A stretch of DNA of 64,000 nucleotides, taken from a virus. This document shows positions 1-9,192 of this stretch, piece by piece (position 1 is the first letter of the stretch; each line of letters opens with the position of its first letter). The DNA is taken from positions 1 through 64,000 of IMG/VR virus record IMGVR_UViG_3300021963_007290; one strand, written 5' to 3'. The notes beneath the pieces were generated by a model. The model did no database searches. It was given only the letters and a program-made list of their open reading frames with translations, and had not been told where the DNA came from. Position numbers and translations under genes: made by a program.

Positions 1-680
1 TGGGTATCCAATATATTGATTGTGGCACTTCTGGGGGTGTTTACGGTCTGGATCGTGGATACTGTCTTATGGTTGGGGGCGGAAATACTGCAGTCGCCAC
101 TTGTTCGCGCATTTTTAATGCCCTTGCCCCAGGAATCAACTCTGCCCCAAGGACTGAGCATGACACGGACATAACATCTGCAGAGCATGGTTGGTTGCAT
201 TGTGGTGGTCCAGGAGCAGGACATTTTGTGAAGATGGTGCATAATGGTATTGAATATGGTATTATGCAGGCATATGCCGAAGGATTCAACATCATCAAGA
301 ATGCCAACAACGGAGCACAATATGTCAGAGAGGGAGATGCAGAAGTTGCTCCAATGGCAGATCCAGAAAGTTATTGCTATGATATTGACGTTTCTGAGGT
401 TGCTGAGTTATGGCGTCGTGGTAGTGTGGTTGGCAGTTGGTTACTCGATCTTACTGCTGCTGTGCTACGGAGTGACAAGGGACTTTCTAAGTTCTCTGGA
501 GGGGTATCCGACAGCGGTGAGGGTCGGTGGACGGTTAATGCTGCTGTGGATCTGGGGGTTCCCGCTCCTGTCATTACCACTGCGCTTTATGAAAGATTTA
601 ATAGTCGCAATCTGGGTACTTTCGCTGCCAAGGTTTTAAACGGTATGAGGTATATGTTTGGGGGACATCACGTTAGATAA
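1..680 (+). CDS. gnd: 6-phosphogluconate dehydrogenase, 5'-truncated by window edge
   Basis: Oxidative decarboxylation of 6-phosphogluconate to ribulose-5-phosphate with NADPH production, cytosolic, pentose phosphate pathway. The frame is open from base 3 (GIQYIDCGTSGGVYGL...), before the first internal ATG at 69, so the start lies to the left of the window. Seen here: the YIDCGTSGG motif, GYCLMVGGG, and the substrate-binding stretch HCGGPGAGHFVKMVHNGIEY with the catalytic Lys-Met-Val-His-Asn. The protein ends in GMRYMFGGHHVR, typical of the short (about 300 aa) Gnd form. Cyanophages are known to carry gnd as an auxiliary metabolic gene supplying NADPH and pentoses for dNTP synthesis; the CP12-like gene at 56481 fits the same scheme. 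Confidence 0.93.
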   Translation, partial: GIQYIDCGTSGGVYGLDRGYCLMVGGGNTAVATCSRIFNALAPGINSAPRTEHDTDITSAEHGWLHCGGPGAGHFVKMVHNGIEYGIMQAYAEGFNIIKNANNGAQYVREGDAEVAPMADPESYCYDIDVSEVAELWRRGSVVGSWLLDLTAAVLRSDKGLSKFSGGVSDSGEGRWTVNAAVDLGVPAPVITTALYERFNSRNLGTFAAKVLNGMRYMFGGHHVR

Positions 681-687
681 ATAAATA
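676..687 (+). promoter_or_regulatory. possible T4-type late promoter
   Basis: The sequence GATAAATAAATA overlaps the end of gnd and lies about 30 bases before the ATG at 715. It resembles the T4/cyanophage late box (TATAAATA). It is AT-rich and could be chance. Confidence 0.35.
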
Positions 688-714
688 AAACAAAAGTAAT
701 TACTTAATAATAAA

Positions 715-1257
715 ATGGCTACCGCAACCTTTACATTTGGTGGATCTGGTGCAATAGGTACATTGTTCCGAGTTGAAATGACTTTTACTGGAATATTAGG
801 AACTGGTCCTGTTGGATCTTTGGATACTATACAAGGAAAAACCATAACCCAAGTATTAACAAGAGATATTGCTAATGGTAATGTTGTTATAGGTCCAGGA
901 AGTGGTTGGGTTCCTACTTACGAGAGTGGAACTGCTTTTGTGGGAACAAAGGCAGGAATTATATCACCGTTTACTAACGCAACTTTATGTGAGTACCTTT
1001 CTTGGAGATCACAAAATACTAGTTCTCATCCATCAACGGGATATTCTTTTGATCTTTGGTATGATCAAGGAAATGGAACTGCTCAAAATATTCTTTCTGG
1101 AATATCTAATAATAGTGCTGCTGCAACTTGGGCTCAGTTGAGAGATGCTGGTGCTTTACCAGTTAGCAGTAATTATTGGACTGTTGTATATGACTACGAT
1201 AATAAATATCCAATTGCATGGAGAAGGGGTGGAACTGTTACCGTGACCCTTGCTTGA
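715..1257 (+). CDS. hypothetical protein, possibly structural
   Basis: A 180-aa protein rich in Gly, Thr, Ser and aromatic residues, with no transmembrane segment or signal peptide. The alternating hydrophobic/polar pattern suggests a mostly beta-strand fold, as in phage appendage or decoration proteins. I recognise no family. It sits between gnd and the glycan island, about 30 bases after a possible late box, which would fit a virion protein expressed late. Structural role is inference only. Confidence 0.7.
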   Translation: MATATFTFGGSGAIGTLFRVEMTFTGILGTGPVGSLDTIQGKTITQVLTRDIANGNVVIGPGSGWVPTYESGTAFVGTKAGIISPFTNATLCEYLSWRSQNTSSHPSTGYSFDLWYDQGNGTAQNILSGISNNSAAATWAQLRDAGALPVSSNYWTVVYDYDNKYPIAWRRGGTVTVTLA

Positions 1258-1316
1258 TTTTTTATTTGGATCGCTGTATAATTGCAGTTACTCTATAATT
1301 GTAAATCTGAGTTAAA

Positions 1317-1529
1317 ATGACTATTGCGGAAAAATTTAAAAAAGACATCAGCACCTTAAAGTCGGCAGCTTCTGGTGAAATATATTTGGATGTTAAAAAT
1401 CCAAAATTGTTTAAAAAACTTCGTAGATTTTATGAAAATGAAGGTGTAGTTTTCTCCGGAGATCCTTTGGATGATTATGAAATTTTAATTGATTGTTTAA
1501 ATGAGGATCTTGAAAGAGTTTATAGTTGA
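1317..1529 (+). CDS. hypothetical protein (70 aa)
   Basis: Small charged protein (Lys/Asp/Glu-rich, starts MTIAEKFKKD) with no recognisable domain. It is the first gene of the long plus-strand glycan run. Its 3' end could overlap the next gene if that gene used the upstream ATG at 1501. Function unknown. Confidence 0.6.
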   Translation: MTIAEKFKKDISTLKSAASGEIYLDVKNPKLFKKLRRFYENEGVVFSGDPLDDYEILIDCLNEDLERVYS

Positions 1530-1539
1530 GAATAAATTT

Positions 1540-1872
1540 ATGCATGAAGAAAGGCCGTGGGGTTCTTTTGAAACTTTAGTTGAATCTGAAACTTATAAAG
1601 TAAAAAAAATAACTTTAAATCCAAATAAATCATTCTCTCTTCAATATCATAATTATAGATGGGAAGATTGGGTTATTGTTGAGGGTTCTGGTGTAATTAA
1701 TGATGGATTTAAAATCAGAAACTGTGCGTTGGGGGATAGATTTCACATCCCCCCTAAAAATATACATAGGGCAACATCAGGAAATGATGGATTGGTTTTT
1801 ATAGAAATCCAAAGAGGAATTTGTAAAGAAGAAGACATAGTTAGATTGGAAGATGATTTTGGAAGAATTTGA
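1540..1872 (+). CDS. cupin protein, mannose-6-phosphate isomerase type II-like
   Basis: A 110-aa single-domain cupin. It has the RPWGSFE opening and the [17 protein letters not shown] core seen in the C-terminal isomerase half of bifunctional ManC enzymes, followed by [11 protein letters not shown]. Metal ligands would be the His in QYHNYR and in NIHRA. Its likely role is fructose-6-P/mannose-6-P interconversion, feeding GDP-mannose to the next gene, gmd. No pyrophosphorylase half is present. The start at 1540 is chosen because family members begin just before RPWG; an in-frame ATG at 1501 overlaps the upstream gene. A sugar isomerase or epimerase-like cupin of other specificity is possible. 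Confidence 0.75.
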   Translation: MHEERPWGSFETLVESETYKVKKITLNPNKSFSLQYHNYRWEDWVIVEGSGVINDGFKIRNCALGDRFHIPPKNIHRATSGNDGLVFIEIQRGICKEEDIVRLEDDFGRI

Positions 1873-1873
1873 T

Positions 1874-2887
1874 ATGAAAAAAATTGCACTAATTACAGGA
1901 ATCACGGGGCAAGATGGATCGTATCTCGCTGAACTATTGCTTGAAAAAGGTTATGAGGTTCATGGGATTATCAGGAGAGCATCCCTTATTAACACTCATC
2001 GTATTGACCACATCTATAATTTTATTCATCTCCATTACGGTGACCTTACTGATTCTACCAATCTTATAAGGGTAATTCAGAAAGTTAAACCAAATGAGAT
2101 TTATAATCTTGGTGCCCAGAGTCATGTAAAGGTATCTTTTGAAATACCTGAATATACTGGGCAAGTTGATTCCCTTGGAACACTTCGCATTCTTGAGGCA
2201 GTTCGTATTCTTGGAATGGAGAATGATGTTCGTATCTATCAGGCATCTACTTCAGAACTTTACGGCAAGGTTCAAGAGATTCCTCAAACAGAAACAACTC
2301 CTTTCTATCCCAGGAGTCCTTATGGTGTTGCTAAGATCTATGGTTATTGGATTGTCAAAAACTATCGTGAGGCATATGGAATGTATGCTTGCACGGGGAT
2401 TCTTTTTAATCATGAATCTCCTCGTCGTGGGGAAACATTTGTTACTCGTAAGATTACCAGAGGTTTCAAAGCAATGTCTGAGGGTAAGCAAACGGTGCTT
2501 AAACTGGGTAATCTGAATGCTCTTCGTGATTGGGGACACGCAAAAGATTATGTTGAGGCAATGTGGTTAATGCTTCAACAAGATGAACCTGATGACTTCG
2601 TGATTGCTACTGGAAAACAGTACTCGGTTCGTGAATTTGTAGAGAGATCAGCACCTTACTTTGGAATGGATATTGAATGGCAGGTTGATGTTTATGGTAA
2701 TGAAATTGGAATTGATAAGAATTCTGGATTAGTACGTGTAATTGTGGATCCTAAATATTTTCGACCTGCTGAAGTAGAGACCTTATTGGGTGATGCTACT
2801 AAGGCAAAACAGAAACTTGGATGGGAGCCTAAGATTTCTTTTGATGAACTTGTAAAGGAGATGTGTGAAAATGAGACAGGAAATTGA
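1874..2887 (+). CDS. gmd: GDP-mannose 4,6-dehydratase
   Basis: Converts GDP-D-mannose to GDP-4-keto-6-deoxy-D-mannose, the branch point to GDP-fucose, colitose, perosamine and rhamnose. 337 aa, normal for the family. Seen: N-terminal Rossmann [12 protein letters not shown], catalytic T126/E128 in TSELYG, Y150 and K154 in [10 protein letters not shown], and the family signature [17 protein letters not shown]. The start at 1874 has a GGAAGA ribosome site 8 bases upstream; an upstream in-frame ATG at 1853 lies inside the cupin gene. It is followed by fcl and a ColD-like gene that would use its product. Confidence 0.95.
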   Translation: MKKIALITGITGQDGSYLAELLLEKGYEVHGIIRRASLINTHRIDHIYNFIHLHYGDLTDSTNLIRVIQKVKPNEIYNLGAQSHVKVSFEIPEYTGQVDSLGTLRILEAVRILGMENDVRIYQASTSELYGKVQEIPQTETTPFYPRSPYGVAKIYGYWIVKNYREAYGMYACTGILFNHESPRRGETFVTRKITRGFKAMSEGKQTVLKLGNLNALRDWGHAKDYVEAMWLMLQQDEPDDFVIATGKQYSVREFVERSAPYFGMDIEWQVDVYGNEIGIDKNSGLVRVIVDPKYFRPAEVETLLGDATKAKQKLGWEPKISFDELVKEMCENETGN

Positions 2888-3488
2888 TGAATGGTGGGCA
2901 GCCGAAGGGGATAAAACCCTCAGAATTTCATATCGACTAAATTCAAATTCGGTTGTTTTTGATTTGGGTGGATATGAAGGAGATTACTCTAATAAAATAT
3001 ATTCAAAATATAAATCTAACATTTATGTCTTTGAACCTTTGCCAAAATTTTCTTCTTTAATTAAAAGTAAATTTGAAAATAATGAAAAAATTAGAGTATT
3101 TGATTATGGAGTTGGTGGAAAAACAGAAGAACTTGAATTAGCTATATCTGATGACGCATCTTATTTGGTATCTCCAAGATCCATTGAAAATGTAGATAAC
3201 TTAGTTATTGAAAAGGTAAAAATTAAATCTTTTAACGATGCCTATGATGAAACTGGAGTTGATAATATTGATTTGCTAAAGATTAATGTTGAAGGTGCAG
3301 AATATGATATTATGCAAAATATATTTGATAACAATTTAACTACTAAAATTAATAATTTTCAAATTCAATTCCATAATATAAATGAAAATTCTGAAAAGAT
3401 GCTACTTGATATACGAAGAAAATTATCTAAAACGCATAGTCAAGATTGGTGCTTTAATTGGGTTTGGGAAAATTGGAGTTTAAAATGA
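2871..3488 (+). CDS. FkbM-family methyltransferase
   Basis: 205-aa S-adenosylmethionine-dependent methyltransferase of the FkbM type, a family that often O-methylates sugars. Seen: [13 protein letters not shown] (SAM-binding loop), YVFEPLP, and the late FkbM motif [20 protein letters not shown] 2871 has GGAG at 2857-2860 with good spacing; a GTG at 2865 is the alternative. It overlaps the end of gmd by 17 bases and the start of fcl by 4. Its place between gmd and fcl suggests methylation of a deoxysugar or glycan terminus; the substrate is inferred. Confidence 0.85.
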   Translation: MRQEIDEWWAAEGDKTLRISYRLNSNSVVFDLGGYEGDYSNKIYSKYKSNIYVFEPLPKFSSLIKSKFENNEKIRVFDYGVGGKTEELELAISDDASYLVSPRSIENVDNLVIEKVKIKSFNDAYDETGVDNIDLLKINVEGAEYDIMQNIFDNNLTTKINNFQIQFHNINENSEKMLLDIRRKLSKTHSQDWCFNWVWENWSLK

Positions 3489-4414
3489 AACATGATTCTA
3501 AAATTTTAGTTGCTGGTGCTTATGGAATGGTTGGCAGAGCAATTGTTAGAAATCTTGAAAAAAATGGATATACAAACATCATCAAAGGAACTAGGGATGA
3601 TGTAGATTTCACAGATCAAGATGAAACTGAAAGGTATTTGTGCTCAGAAGAACCCGAATATGTTTTTCTTGCTGCCGCTAGAGTTGGTGGCATTATGGCG
3701 AATAAAAACTATAAGGCAGATTTTTTAACTGAGAATCTTCAAATCCAAACCAATATTATTCAAAGTTCTTATAACTTTGGTGTTAAGAAACTTCTGTTTC
3801 TTGGTTCTTCTTGTATCTATCCTAAGTTTGCAACTCAACCAATTACTGAAGATCAGTTGATGACGGGTCCTCTTGAACCGACAAATGATGGATATGCTCT
3901 TGCTAAAATTGCAGGAATTAAAATGTGTCAAGCATATACTGAGCAATATGGGTTTAATGCTATTTCATTAATGCCAACAAATCTTTATGGGCCTAATGAT
4001 AACTTTAATCCAGAGACCTCTCACGTTCTTCCTGGATTTATTACTAAGTTTCATAAGGCAAAAGAATCTGGTGAAATTCCTCTTATGTGGGGAGATGGAT
4101 CACCTTTCAGGGAATTTTTACATGTAGATGATCTTGCGGATGCCTGCCTTTTTCTTATGGAAAATTACGATAGACCAGAAATTATTAATGTTGGTACTGG
4201 CAAAGATATTACAATTAAAGAATTGGCAAAAACTATTGCTAAGGTTGTTGGATATGAAGGGGACATTGCTTGGGATACAACCAAACCCAATGGAACTCCA
4301 AGAAAACTTTTAAATGTGGATAAACTATATAATCTTGGATGGAAACATTCTATAGAACTGGAAGAAGGTTTAGAAAAAACTTATAATTGGTATTTGGAGA
4401 ATTGCAATGCATAA
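3485..4414 (+). CDS. fcl: GDP-L-fucose synthase (3,5-epimerase/4-reductase)
   Basis: NADPH-dependent epimerase/reductase that turns GDP-4-keto-6-deoxymannose into GDP-L-fucose. 309 aa. Seen: GAYGMVGRAIV nucleotide loop, C110 in SSCIYP, Y137/K141 in DGYALAKIAG and H180 in ETSHVLPGF. These align with E. coli Fcl C109, Y136, K140 and H179, so the epimerase acid/base pair is intact. ATG 3485 overlaps the preceding stop (ATGA), with GGAG upstream; a TTG at 3458 is unlikely. Because a ColD-like gene follows, a ColC role (GDP-colitose synthesis) is the main alternative. Confidence 0.92.
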   Translation: MKHDSKILVAGAYGMVGRAIVRNLEKNGYTNIIKGTRDDVDFTDQDETERYLCSEEPEYVFLAAARVGGIMANKNYKADFLTENLQIQTNIIQSSYNFGVKKLLFLGSSCIYPKFATQPITEDQLMTGPLEPTNDGYALAKIAGIKMCQAYTEQYGFNAISLMPTNLYGPNDNFNPETSHVLPGFITKFHKAKESGEIPLMWGDGSPFREFLHVDDLADACLFLMENYDRPEIINVGTGKDITIKELAKTIAKVVGYEGDIAWDTTKPNGTPRKLLNVDKLYNLGWKHSIELEEGLEKTYNWYLENCNA

Positions 4415-5570
4415 GTGGCCATTAATGAAAGATAACATGACTCTTATGGATAGAGTCCGAATGGCAAAGTTCTGTATGACCTCCGATAGGTTTACAAATG
4501 GACTTAAAGTTAGAGAATTTGAATCTGCTTGGTCTAAGTGGGTTGGTTCAAAGTATTCTCTTTATGTTTCTTCTGGAAGCACTGCCAACTATCTTTTGAT
4601 CGCAGCAGTCAAAGAAATCTATGGACTAAGGGATGGTGATAAGGTAGTTGTTCCTGCTTGCACATGGGTAACCAATGTCAATCCAGTATTTCAACTTGGA
4701 TTCCAACCAATATTCTGTGACGTAAACATTAATACCTTTACTTATTGCGAGCAAGATCTTAAGTTTATTGCTCAGAAGCATTCTGATATCAAGATGGTCT
4801 TTACCACGCACTTGATGGGGTTCCCAGCACCAGTTGAGAGGTATAAAGAGATCTTTCCAAATGCTTTGTTCCTTGATGATGTTTGTGAATCTCATGGTTG
4901 TCTGAATCCTGATGGAACTAAAGTTGGATCTGATAGTTTGGGTGCAACCTTTAGTTTTTACTTTGGACATCACATGTCAACTATTGAAGGTGGAATGATC
5001 TGCACAAACGATCATAGAATTTATGACATGATGCGTTTGAAGAGAAGTCATGGTTTAGCAAGAGAATCTGATAATAGGGATGTTTATTATGAAACTTATT
5101 CGGATTTAAACAAAGAATTTCTTTTCGTAACTGATGGTTATAATTTTAGAAATCATGAGTTGGGAGCTGTATTGGGATTGTCCCAACTCAAACGACTTGA
5201 TAGTATGATTGAACGGAGAAATGAAAACTATGAAAAATTTGTAAAGATTCTTTCAAATCATTGCAGTAAAGTTTATGTTCCTATTAATTCAAATAGATTA
5301 AGTAGTTTTTGCTTTCCTTTAATTTTTAAAGATAAAACTATCTCCGATCAATTTAAAGCATTATGTCCAATATATGGAATAGAACATAGACCTATAATTG
5401 GTGGAAATTTACTAAAGCAGCCATACTTAAATCATTATAAAATTACAACAATGAAGAGTAATCTTGATGTTGACACTATTCATGAGAATGGGATATACTT
5501 GGGGAATAATCATTTTATTGGAAATAAAGAGTTAAAACTTCTTGATAAAATCTTAAGTAAATTGCAGTAA
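4407..5570 (+). CDS. DegT/ColD-type PLP enzyme, likely GDP-4-keto-6-deoxymannose 3-dehydratase
   Basis: 387-aa member of the DegT/DnrJ/EryC1/StrS fold. In ordinary sugar aminotransferases the PLP lysine lies in a TKN..TGEGG motif; here the same place reads GHHMSTIEGGM, so the lysine is replaced by His188. E. coli ColD, the 3-dehydratase of GDP-colitose synthesis, also uses a histidine at position 188. Other PLP-site residues look intact (VSSGSTANYL, PACTWVTNVNP, LDDVCESHG). With Gmd upstream supplying the ColD substrate, removal of the C3 hydroxyl is the likeliest reaction. Overlaps fcl by 8 bases. An RfbH-like 3-dehydrase is an alternative; a normal aminotransferase is unlikely. Confidence 0.85.
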   Translation: MHKWPLMKDNMTLMDRVRMAKFCMTSDRFTNGLKVREFESAWSKWVGSKYSLYVSSGSTANYLLIAAVKEIYGLRDGDKVVVPACTWVTNVNPVFQLGFQPIFCDVNINTFTYCEQDLKFIAQKHSDIKMVFTTHLMGFPAPVERYKEIFPNALFLDDVCESHGCLNPDGTKVGSDSLGATFSFYFGHHMSTIEGGMICTNDHRIYDMMRLKRSHGLARESDNRDVYYETYSDLNKEFLFVTDGYNFRNHELGAVLGLSQLKRLDSMIERRNENYEKFVKILSNHCSKVYVPINSNRLSSFCFPLIFKDKTISDQFKALCPIYGIEHRPIIGGNLLKQPYLNHYKITTMKSNLDVDTIHENGIYLGNNHFIGNKELKLLDKILSKLQ

Positions 5571-5572
5571 TT

Positions 5573-6370
5573 ATGAGTTTTTCTATTAATCATCTTGGCA
5601 ATAATGGGCATCTTGGAAATCAAATGTTTCAATATGCATTTGTAAAGTCAATGTCCATTAAGCATAAAAGAATATTTTGTATTCCTCCGACAGAGGTTTT
5701 TGGTAAGCATTATTACCAAGATCTCTTTAGCAATATTGATGAGGCATTTGATATTAAATGTAAACGTTCGATGACTGATTATGGAAATCTTGTCGAACGA
5801 TTTTTTCATTTTGATGAGGATTTATTTGAAAATCCTCCAGAGCAAGATATTAATTATGTTGGATTTTTTCAGAGTCAGAAGTATTTTAAGCACATTGAGG
5901 GGGAATTGAGAAATGAAGATTTCCAATTTAAAAGAGAAATTCAAAATGCATGTGAACCAATTGTTGCCGAGATGCATAACAGTGATTGCATTGGAATACA
6001 CATAAGAAGAAATGATTTTCTGAAAAATCCAAATCATCCAGTGCAACCAAACTCATATTACGAAAAGGCATTGTCTGAATTTGATAAGGATCTTCCTGTA
6101 TATGTTTTTTCGGATGATCCGGAATGGTGTATGCAACAAAAGATGTTCGATGAAGATAGATTTTCTGTATCTGAGGTTGGGGATGCCTACATGGATTTAT
6201 ATCTTCTTTCTCAATGTACTCATCACATTATTTGTAATAGCACTTTTGGTTGGTGGGGGGCTTGGTTAGCTGATAGTATAAATGTTATAGCACCTAAAAA
6301 TTGGTTTGCTGGTGATTGTAAAGATCATGACACTAAAGACCTGTATTTAAAGCACTGGAAAGTAATATGA
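5573..6370 (+). CDS. GT11 family (alpha-1,2-fucosyltransferase-like) glycosyltransferase
   Basis: 265 aa, cytosolic. Seen: N-terminal HLGNQMFQYAF, the donor-binding GIHIRRNDF (HxRRxD) motif, VYVFSDDPEWC, and the C-terminal CNSTFGWWGAWL block, all diagnostic of GT11. Transfers L-fucose or a related GDP-deoxysugar to galactose in known members. A paralogue lies at 10765. It starts 2 bases after the ColD-like gene and overlaps the next start by 4, so it is probably cotranscribed with the genes making its donor. The acceptor is unknown. Confidence 0.9.
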   Translation: MSFSINHLGNNGHLGNQMFQYAFVKSMSIKHKRIFCIPPTEVFGKHYYQDLFSNIDEAFDIKCKRSMTDYGNLVERFFHFDEDLFENPPEQDINYVGFFQSQKYFKHIEGELRNEDFQFKREIQNACEPIVAEMHNSDCIGIHIRRNDFLKNPNHPVQPNSYYEKALSEFDKDLPVYVFSDDPEWCMQQKMFDEDRFSVSEVGDAYMDLYLLSQCTHHIICNSTFGWWGAWLADSINVIAPKNWFAGDCKDHDTKDLYLKHWKVI

Positions 6371-7740
6371 CCAAATTAGTTATCTTTGATTTAGATGGTG
6401 TTCTTATTGATAGTAAAGATTATCATTATGAAGCATTAAATAAAGCACTTGGACAACAATATGCTATCAATAAAGATGAGCATGTGAGCATTTATGATGG
6501 TCTCCCCACTAAAGCAAAATTAGAACTCTTGACCAAGCACAAAGGTCTTCCTGTAGATCTTTATGATAAAATTTGGAAAGATAAGCAAGAAGAGACACTT
6601 AAAATCTTTAATGACTGTGTTGCAAAGGACTATGAGTTGATGGGGTACTTTCAACAACTTGTAGATGCGGGATATAAGATTGCTGTTGCATCTAACAGTA
6701 TTCGGAATACTGTAAAGATTATTCTTTTGCGTCTTGGTCTTCTGGAATTTGTAGATATGTACGTCTCTAATGAGGACGTTGTTCGTAACAAACCATTCCC
6801 AGCAATGTATTGGAAATGCATGACTGCTCTTGGAGCACTCCCTGCAGATACTGTGATTGTTGAGGATAGTCATATTGGTCGTCAAGGTGCTCTTGATAGT
6901 AAGGCATATTTGGTTCCTGTAGAGAATCGCAAAGATCTTAATCAAGTAAAAATTGATCGCATTAAAAAAATTTTAAATGGGACAAAACAAAAAGTTACGT
7001 GGGAAAGTAAAAATATGAATGTTCTTATTCCCATGGCAGGAGCTGGCAGCAGATTCGCCAGTCAAGGATATACTTTCCCTAAGCCTTTGATTGAAGTTAA
7101 AGGCAAACCAATGATTCAAGTGGTTGTTGAAAATCTGAATATTAAAGCAAATTATACCTTTATTGTTCAGAAAGAACATTATGAAAAGTATAATCTTAAT
7201 TATTTACTTCCCCTGATTGTTCCTGGATGTAATATTGTTCAAGTTGATGGACTTACGGAAGGTGCTTGTTGCACTACTCTTCTTGCAAAGGAGTTTATCA
7301 ATAACGATGATCCTTTAGTGATGGCAAACTCTGACCAGTTTGTTGAGTGGAACTCTAATGAAACTCTCTATGCTTTCCAGAATGGTGAGATAGATGGTGG
7401 CATTGTGACCTTCCCTGCAACTCACCCAAAGTGGTCTTATGCTAAACTTGGTGAAGATGGTTATGTATCTGAAGTTGCTGAGAAGAAGCCCATTTCTGAA
7501 CACGCTACGGTAGGTATTTACTATTGGAAGAAAGGATCTGATTATGTGAAGTATGCTGAGCAGATGATTGAGAAAGATATTCGTGTGAACAATGAATATT
7601 ATGTTTGCCCAGTATTTAATGAAGCAATTGTTGATGGCAAAAAGATTCGCATCAAAGAGATTGATAAAGAAGGTATGTGGGGAATTGGAACCCCAGAAGA
7701 TTTAAATTATTTTTTAGAGCATTATAAGGGAGAGGTTTAA
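6367..7740 (+). CDS. HAD phosphatase / sugar nucleotidyltransferase fusion
   Basis: 457 aa in two halves. Residues 1-215 form a HAD hydrolase: FDLDGVLIDS nucleophile motif, VASNSIRNT, and VEDSHIGRQGA. From residue 217 (MNVLIPMAGAGSRF) it is an NTP-transferase of the dTDP-glucose/GDP-mannose pyrophosphorylase type, with FPKPLIEVKGKPM and a metal-binding VMANSDQ. It probably makes an activated sugar and removes a phosphate in the same pathway. The exact sugar cannot be read from sequence. Overlaps the GT11 stop by 4 bases. Confidence 0.85.
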   Translation: MTKLVIFDLDGVLIDSKDYHYEALNKALGQQYAINKDEHVSIYDGLPTKAKLELLTKHKGLPVDLYDKIWKDKQEETLKIFNDCVAKDYELMGYFQQLVDAGYKIAVASNSIRNTVKIILLRLGLLEFVDMYVSNEDVVRNKPFPAMYWKCMTALGALPADTVIVEDSHIGRQGALDSKAYLVPVENRKDLNQVKIDRIKKILNGTKQKVTWESKNMNVLIPMAGAGSRFASQGYTFPKPLIEVKGKPMIQVVVENLNIKANYTFIVQKEHYEKYNLNYLLPLIVPGCNIVQVDGLTEGACCTTLLAKEFINNDDPLVMANSDQFVEWNSNETLYAFQNGEIDGGIVTFPATHPKWSYAKLGEDGYVSEVAEKKPISEHATVGIYYWKKGSDYVKYAEQMIEKDIRVNNEYYVCPVFNEAIVDGKKIRIKEIDKEGMWGIGTPEDLNYFLEHYKGEV

Positions 7741-7743
7741 ATT

Positions 7744-8535
7744 ATGTTTGACATTCGCAAGTATGGTAGAGTTTACCCATTCAAATTTCATAATATTGAA
7801 ACTGATATAGAAAATAATAAAAAATATATTTCTAACGTCACAGAAGAAATATACCATACAGGTTATCCATGTAATTCTTATTGGACTTTTGAGTTTATTG
7901 ATATAATATCAAAATATATAAACTTTGATGATGTTAAAACTATTTTTGATGTTGGTAGTAGAGATTGCTATCAGAGTATCGAATTTAGCACTTGGTTTAA
8001 AAATTCTGAAATATATGCATTTGAAGCAAATCCCGAAGCATATAATACATGTTTAAATGTCTCTAATTCTTATAATAATATTAATGTTGTGGGAAAGGGG
8101 GTTGGAGAAAAAAATTGTAAATTGGATTTTTATATAAGTGATGGAAATCCAGGATCATCATCTTTATTGGTAGTCGAGCAAAAAAACATTCCAGAGTGGG
8201 GAAGACAGGTTAGATCTCATGTGGTTGATGTTGTTAGAATAGATGATTGGTGCGAAAGTAATAAAATCAATTTTCCTGATATTCTCTGGGTTGATGTGCA
8301 AGGATATGAGAATGAGGTTTTTAGAGGTTGTGAAGGTGTTTTAGATAATGTAAAGGCAATTCAAACTGAAATTAGTTTTGGTGAAAATGATTATGTGAAT
8401 GGAACAGAATTTCATTCTTTACATTCTTATCTTGAGAGTAAAAATTTTGAACTTGTTGGTGCAATTTTCCATGAATGTTGGAATGGAATTGGCGAAATAG
8501 ATGTAGTATATGTTAATAAAAGATTTAAAATATGA
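7744..8535 (+). CDS. FkbM-family methyltransferase
   Basis: 263 aa. Seen: IFDVGSRDCYQSIEFS SAM-binding loop, IYAFEANPEAYNTC, then DILWVDVQGYENEVFRG, the FkbM acidic motif. The preceding GGGAGAGG supports the ATG at 7744. Second FkbM gene of the island; likely glycan O-methylation, target unknown. It overlaps the next gene by 4 bases. Confidence 0.82.
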   Translation: MFDIRKYGRVYPFKFHNIETDIENNKKYISNVTEEIYHTGYPCNSYWTFEFIDIISKYINFDDVKTIFDVGSRDCYQSIEFSTWFKNSEIYAFEANPEAYNTCLNVSNSYNNINVVGKGVGEKNCKLDFYISDGNPGSSSLLVVEQKNIPEWGRQVRSHVVDVVRIDDWCESNKINFPDILWVDVQGYENEVFRGCEGVLDNVKAIQTEISFGENDYVNGTEFHSLHSYLESKNFELVGAIFHECWNGIGEIDVVYVNKRFKI

Positions 8536-9191
8536 AAATACACTGCATAGGAGATAGTCACTCTGCAGTTTTCAGTGGAGAAGAGAAGATGCAACCAGTT
8601 TGGCCGGATAGGGCATCAAACTTAATTCCATATTTTGAATCTTATCGAATAGGACCATCAACTGCTTATCAACTTCATAATAAACAGTCCATTATAGAAT
8701 CTGTATTACTTAATCCAAGTGTAAATGAAAATGATAAACTTATGTTTTGCTTTGGTGAAGTTGACATTAGAGCACACTTGATAAAGCAATCAAATTTACA
8801 AAACAGAAGTATTAATGATGTTGTATGTGAGTGTGTTTCTAGATATGTAAATGCTCTTTTGTACTATAAAAAATTTAATAAGGAAATATTAATTTGGGGT
8901 CCAATTGCATCTTGGTCGGATAAAAAACCATATATAGATTTTCAAACTAAAGAACCTGGACCTTCTTATGGATCTAATATAGAAAGAAATAACGTAACTA
9001 AAATTTTCAATCAATATCTAATTGACCTTTGTGTAGAAAATAACTTTCAGTTTGTATCTATTTTTGAAAAAATGTTAAATAATGATGGAACAACAAATCC
9101 GTATTATATTATGGACCATATTCATTTATCTCAAAATGCAATGCCTTTAATTATTAATGAGTTAAAAAATAAAAATATAATTAGTAATTAA
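8532..9191 (+). CDS. SGNH/GDSL-like hydrolase or acyltransferase domain protein
   Basis: 219 aa. The N-terminus IHCIGDSHSAVFSG carries the GDS block with the nucleophilic Ser, and MDHIHLSQNAMP near the C-terminus supplies the DxxH of the catalytic triad. CFGEVDIRAHL may be block III. SGNH proteins in polysaccharide clusters usually add or remove O-acetyl groups. No signal peptide, so action is probably cytosolic on sugar intermediates. Confidence 0.72.
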   Translation: MKIHCIGDSHSAVFSGEEKMQPVWPDRASNLIPYFESYRIGPSTAYQLHNKQSIIESVLLNPSVNENDKLMFCFGEVDIRAHLIKQSNLQNRSINDVVCECVSRYVNALLYYKKFNKEILIWGPIASWSDKKPYIDFQTKEPGPSYGSNIERNNVTKIFNQYLIDLCVENNFQFVSIFEKMLNNDGTTNPYYIMDHIHLSQNAMPLIINELKNKNIISN

Positions 9192-9192
9192 A

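Noticed and set aside
4407-5570. Ordinary PLP sugar aminotransferase
   Set aside because: The Schiff-base lysine is replaced by His188, so simple transamination is unlikely.
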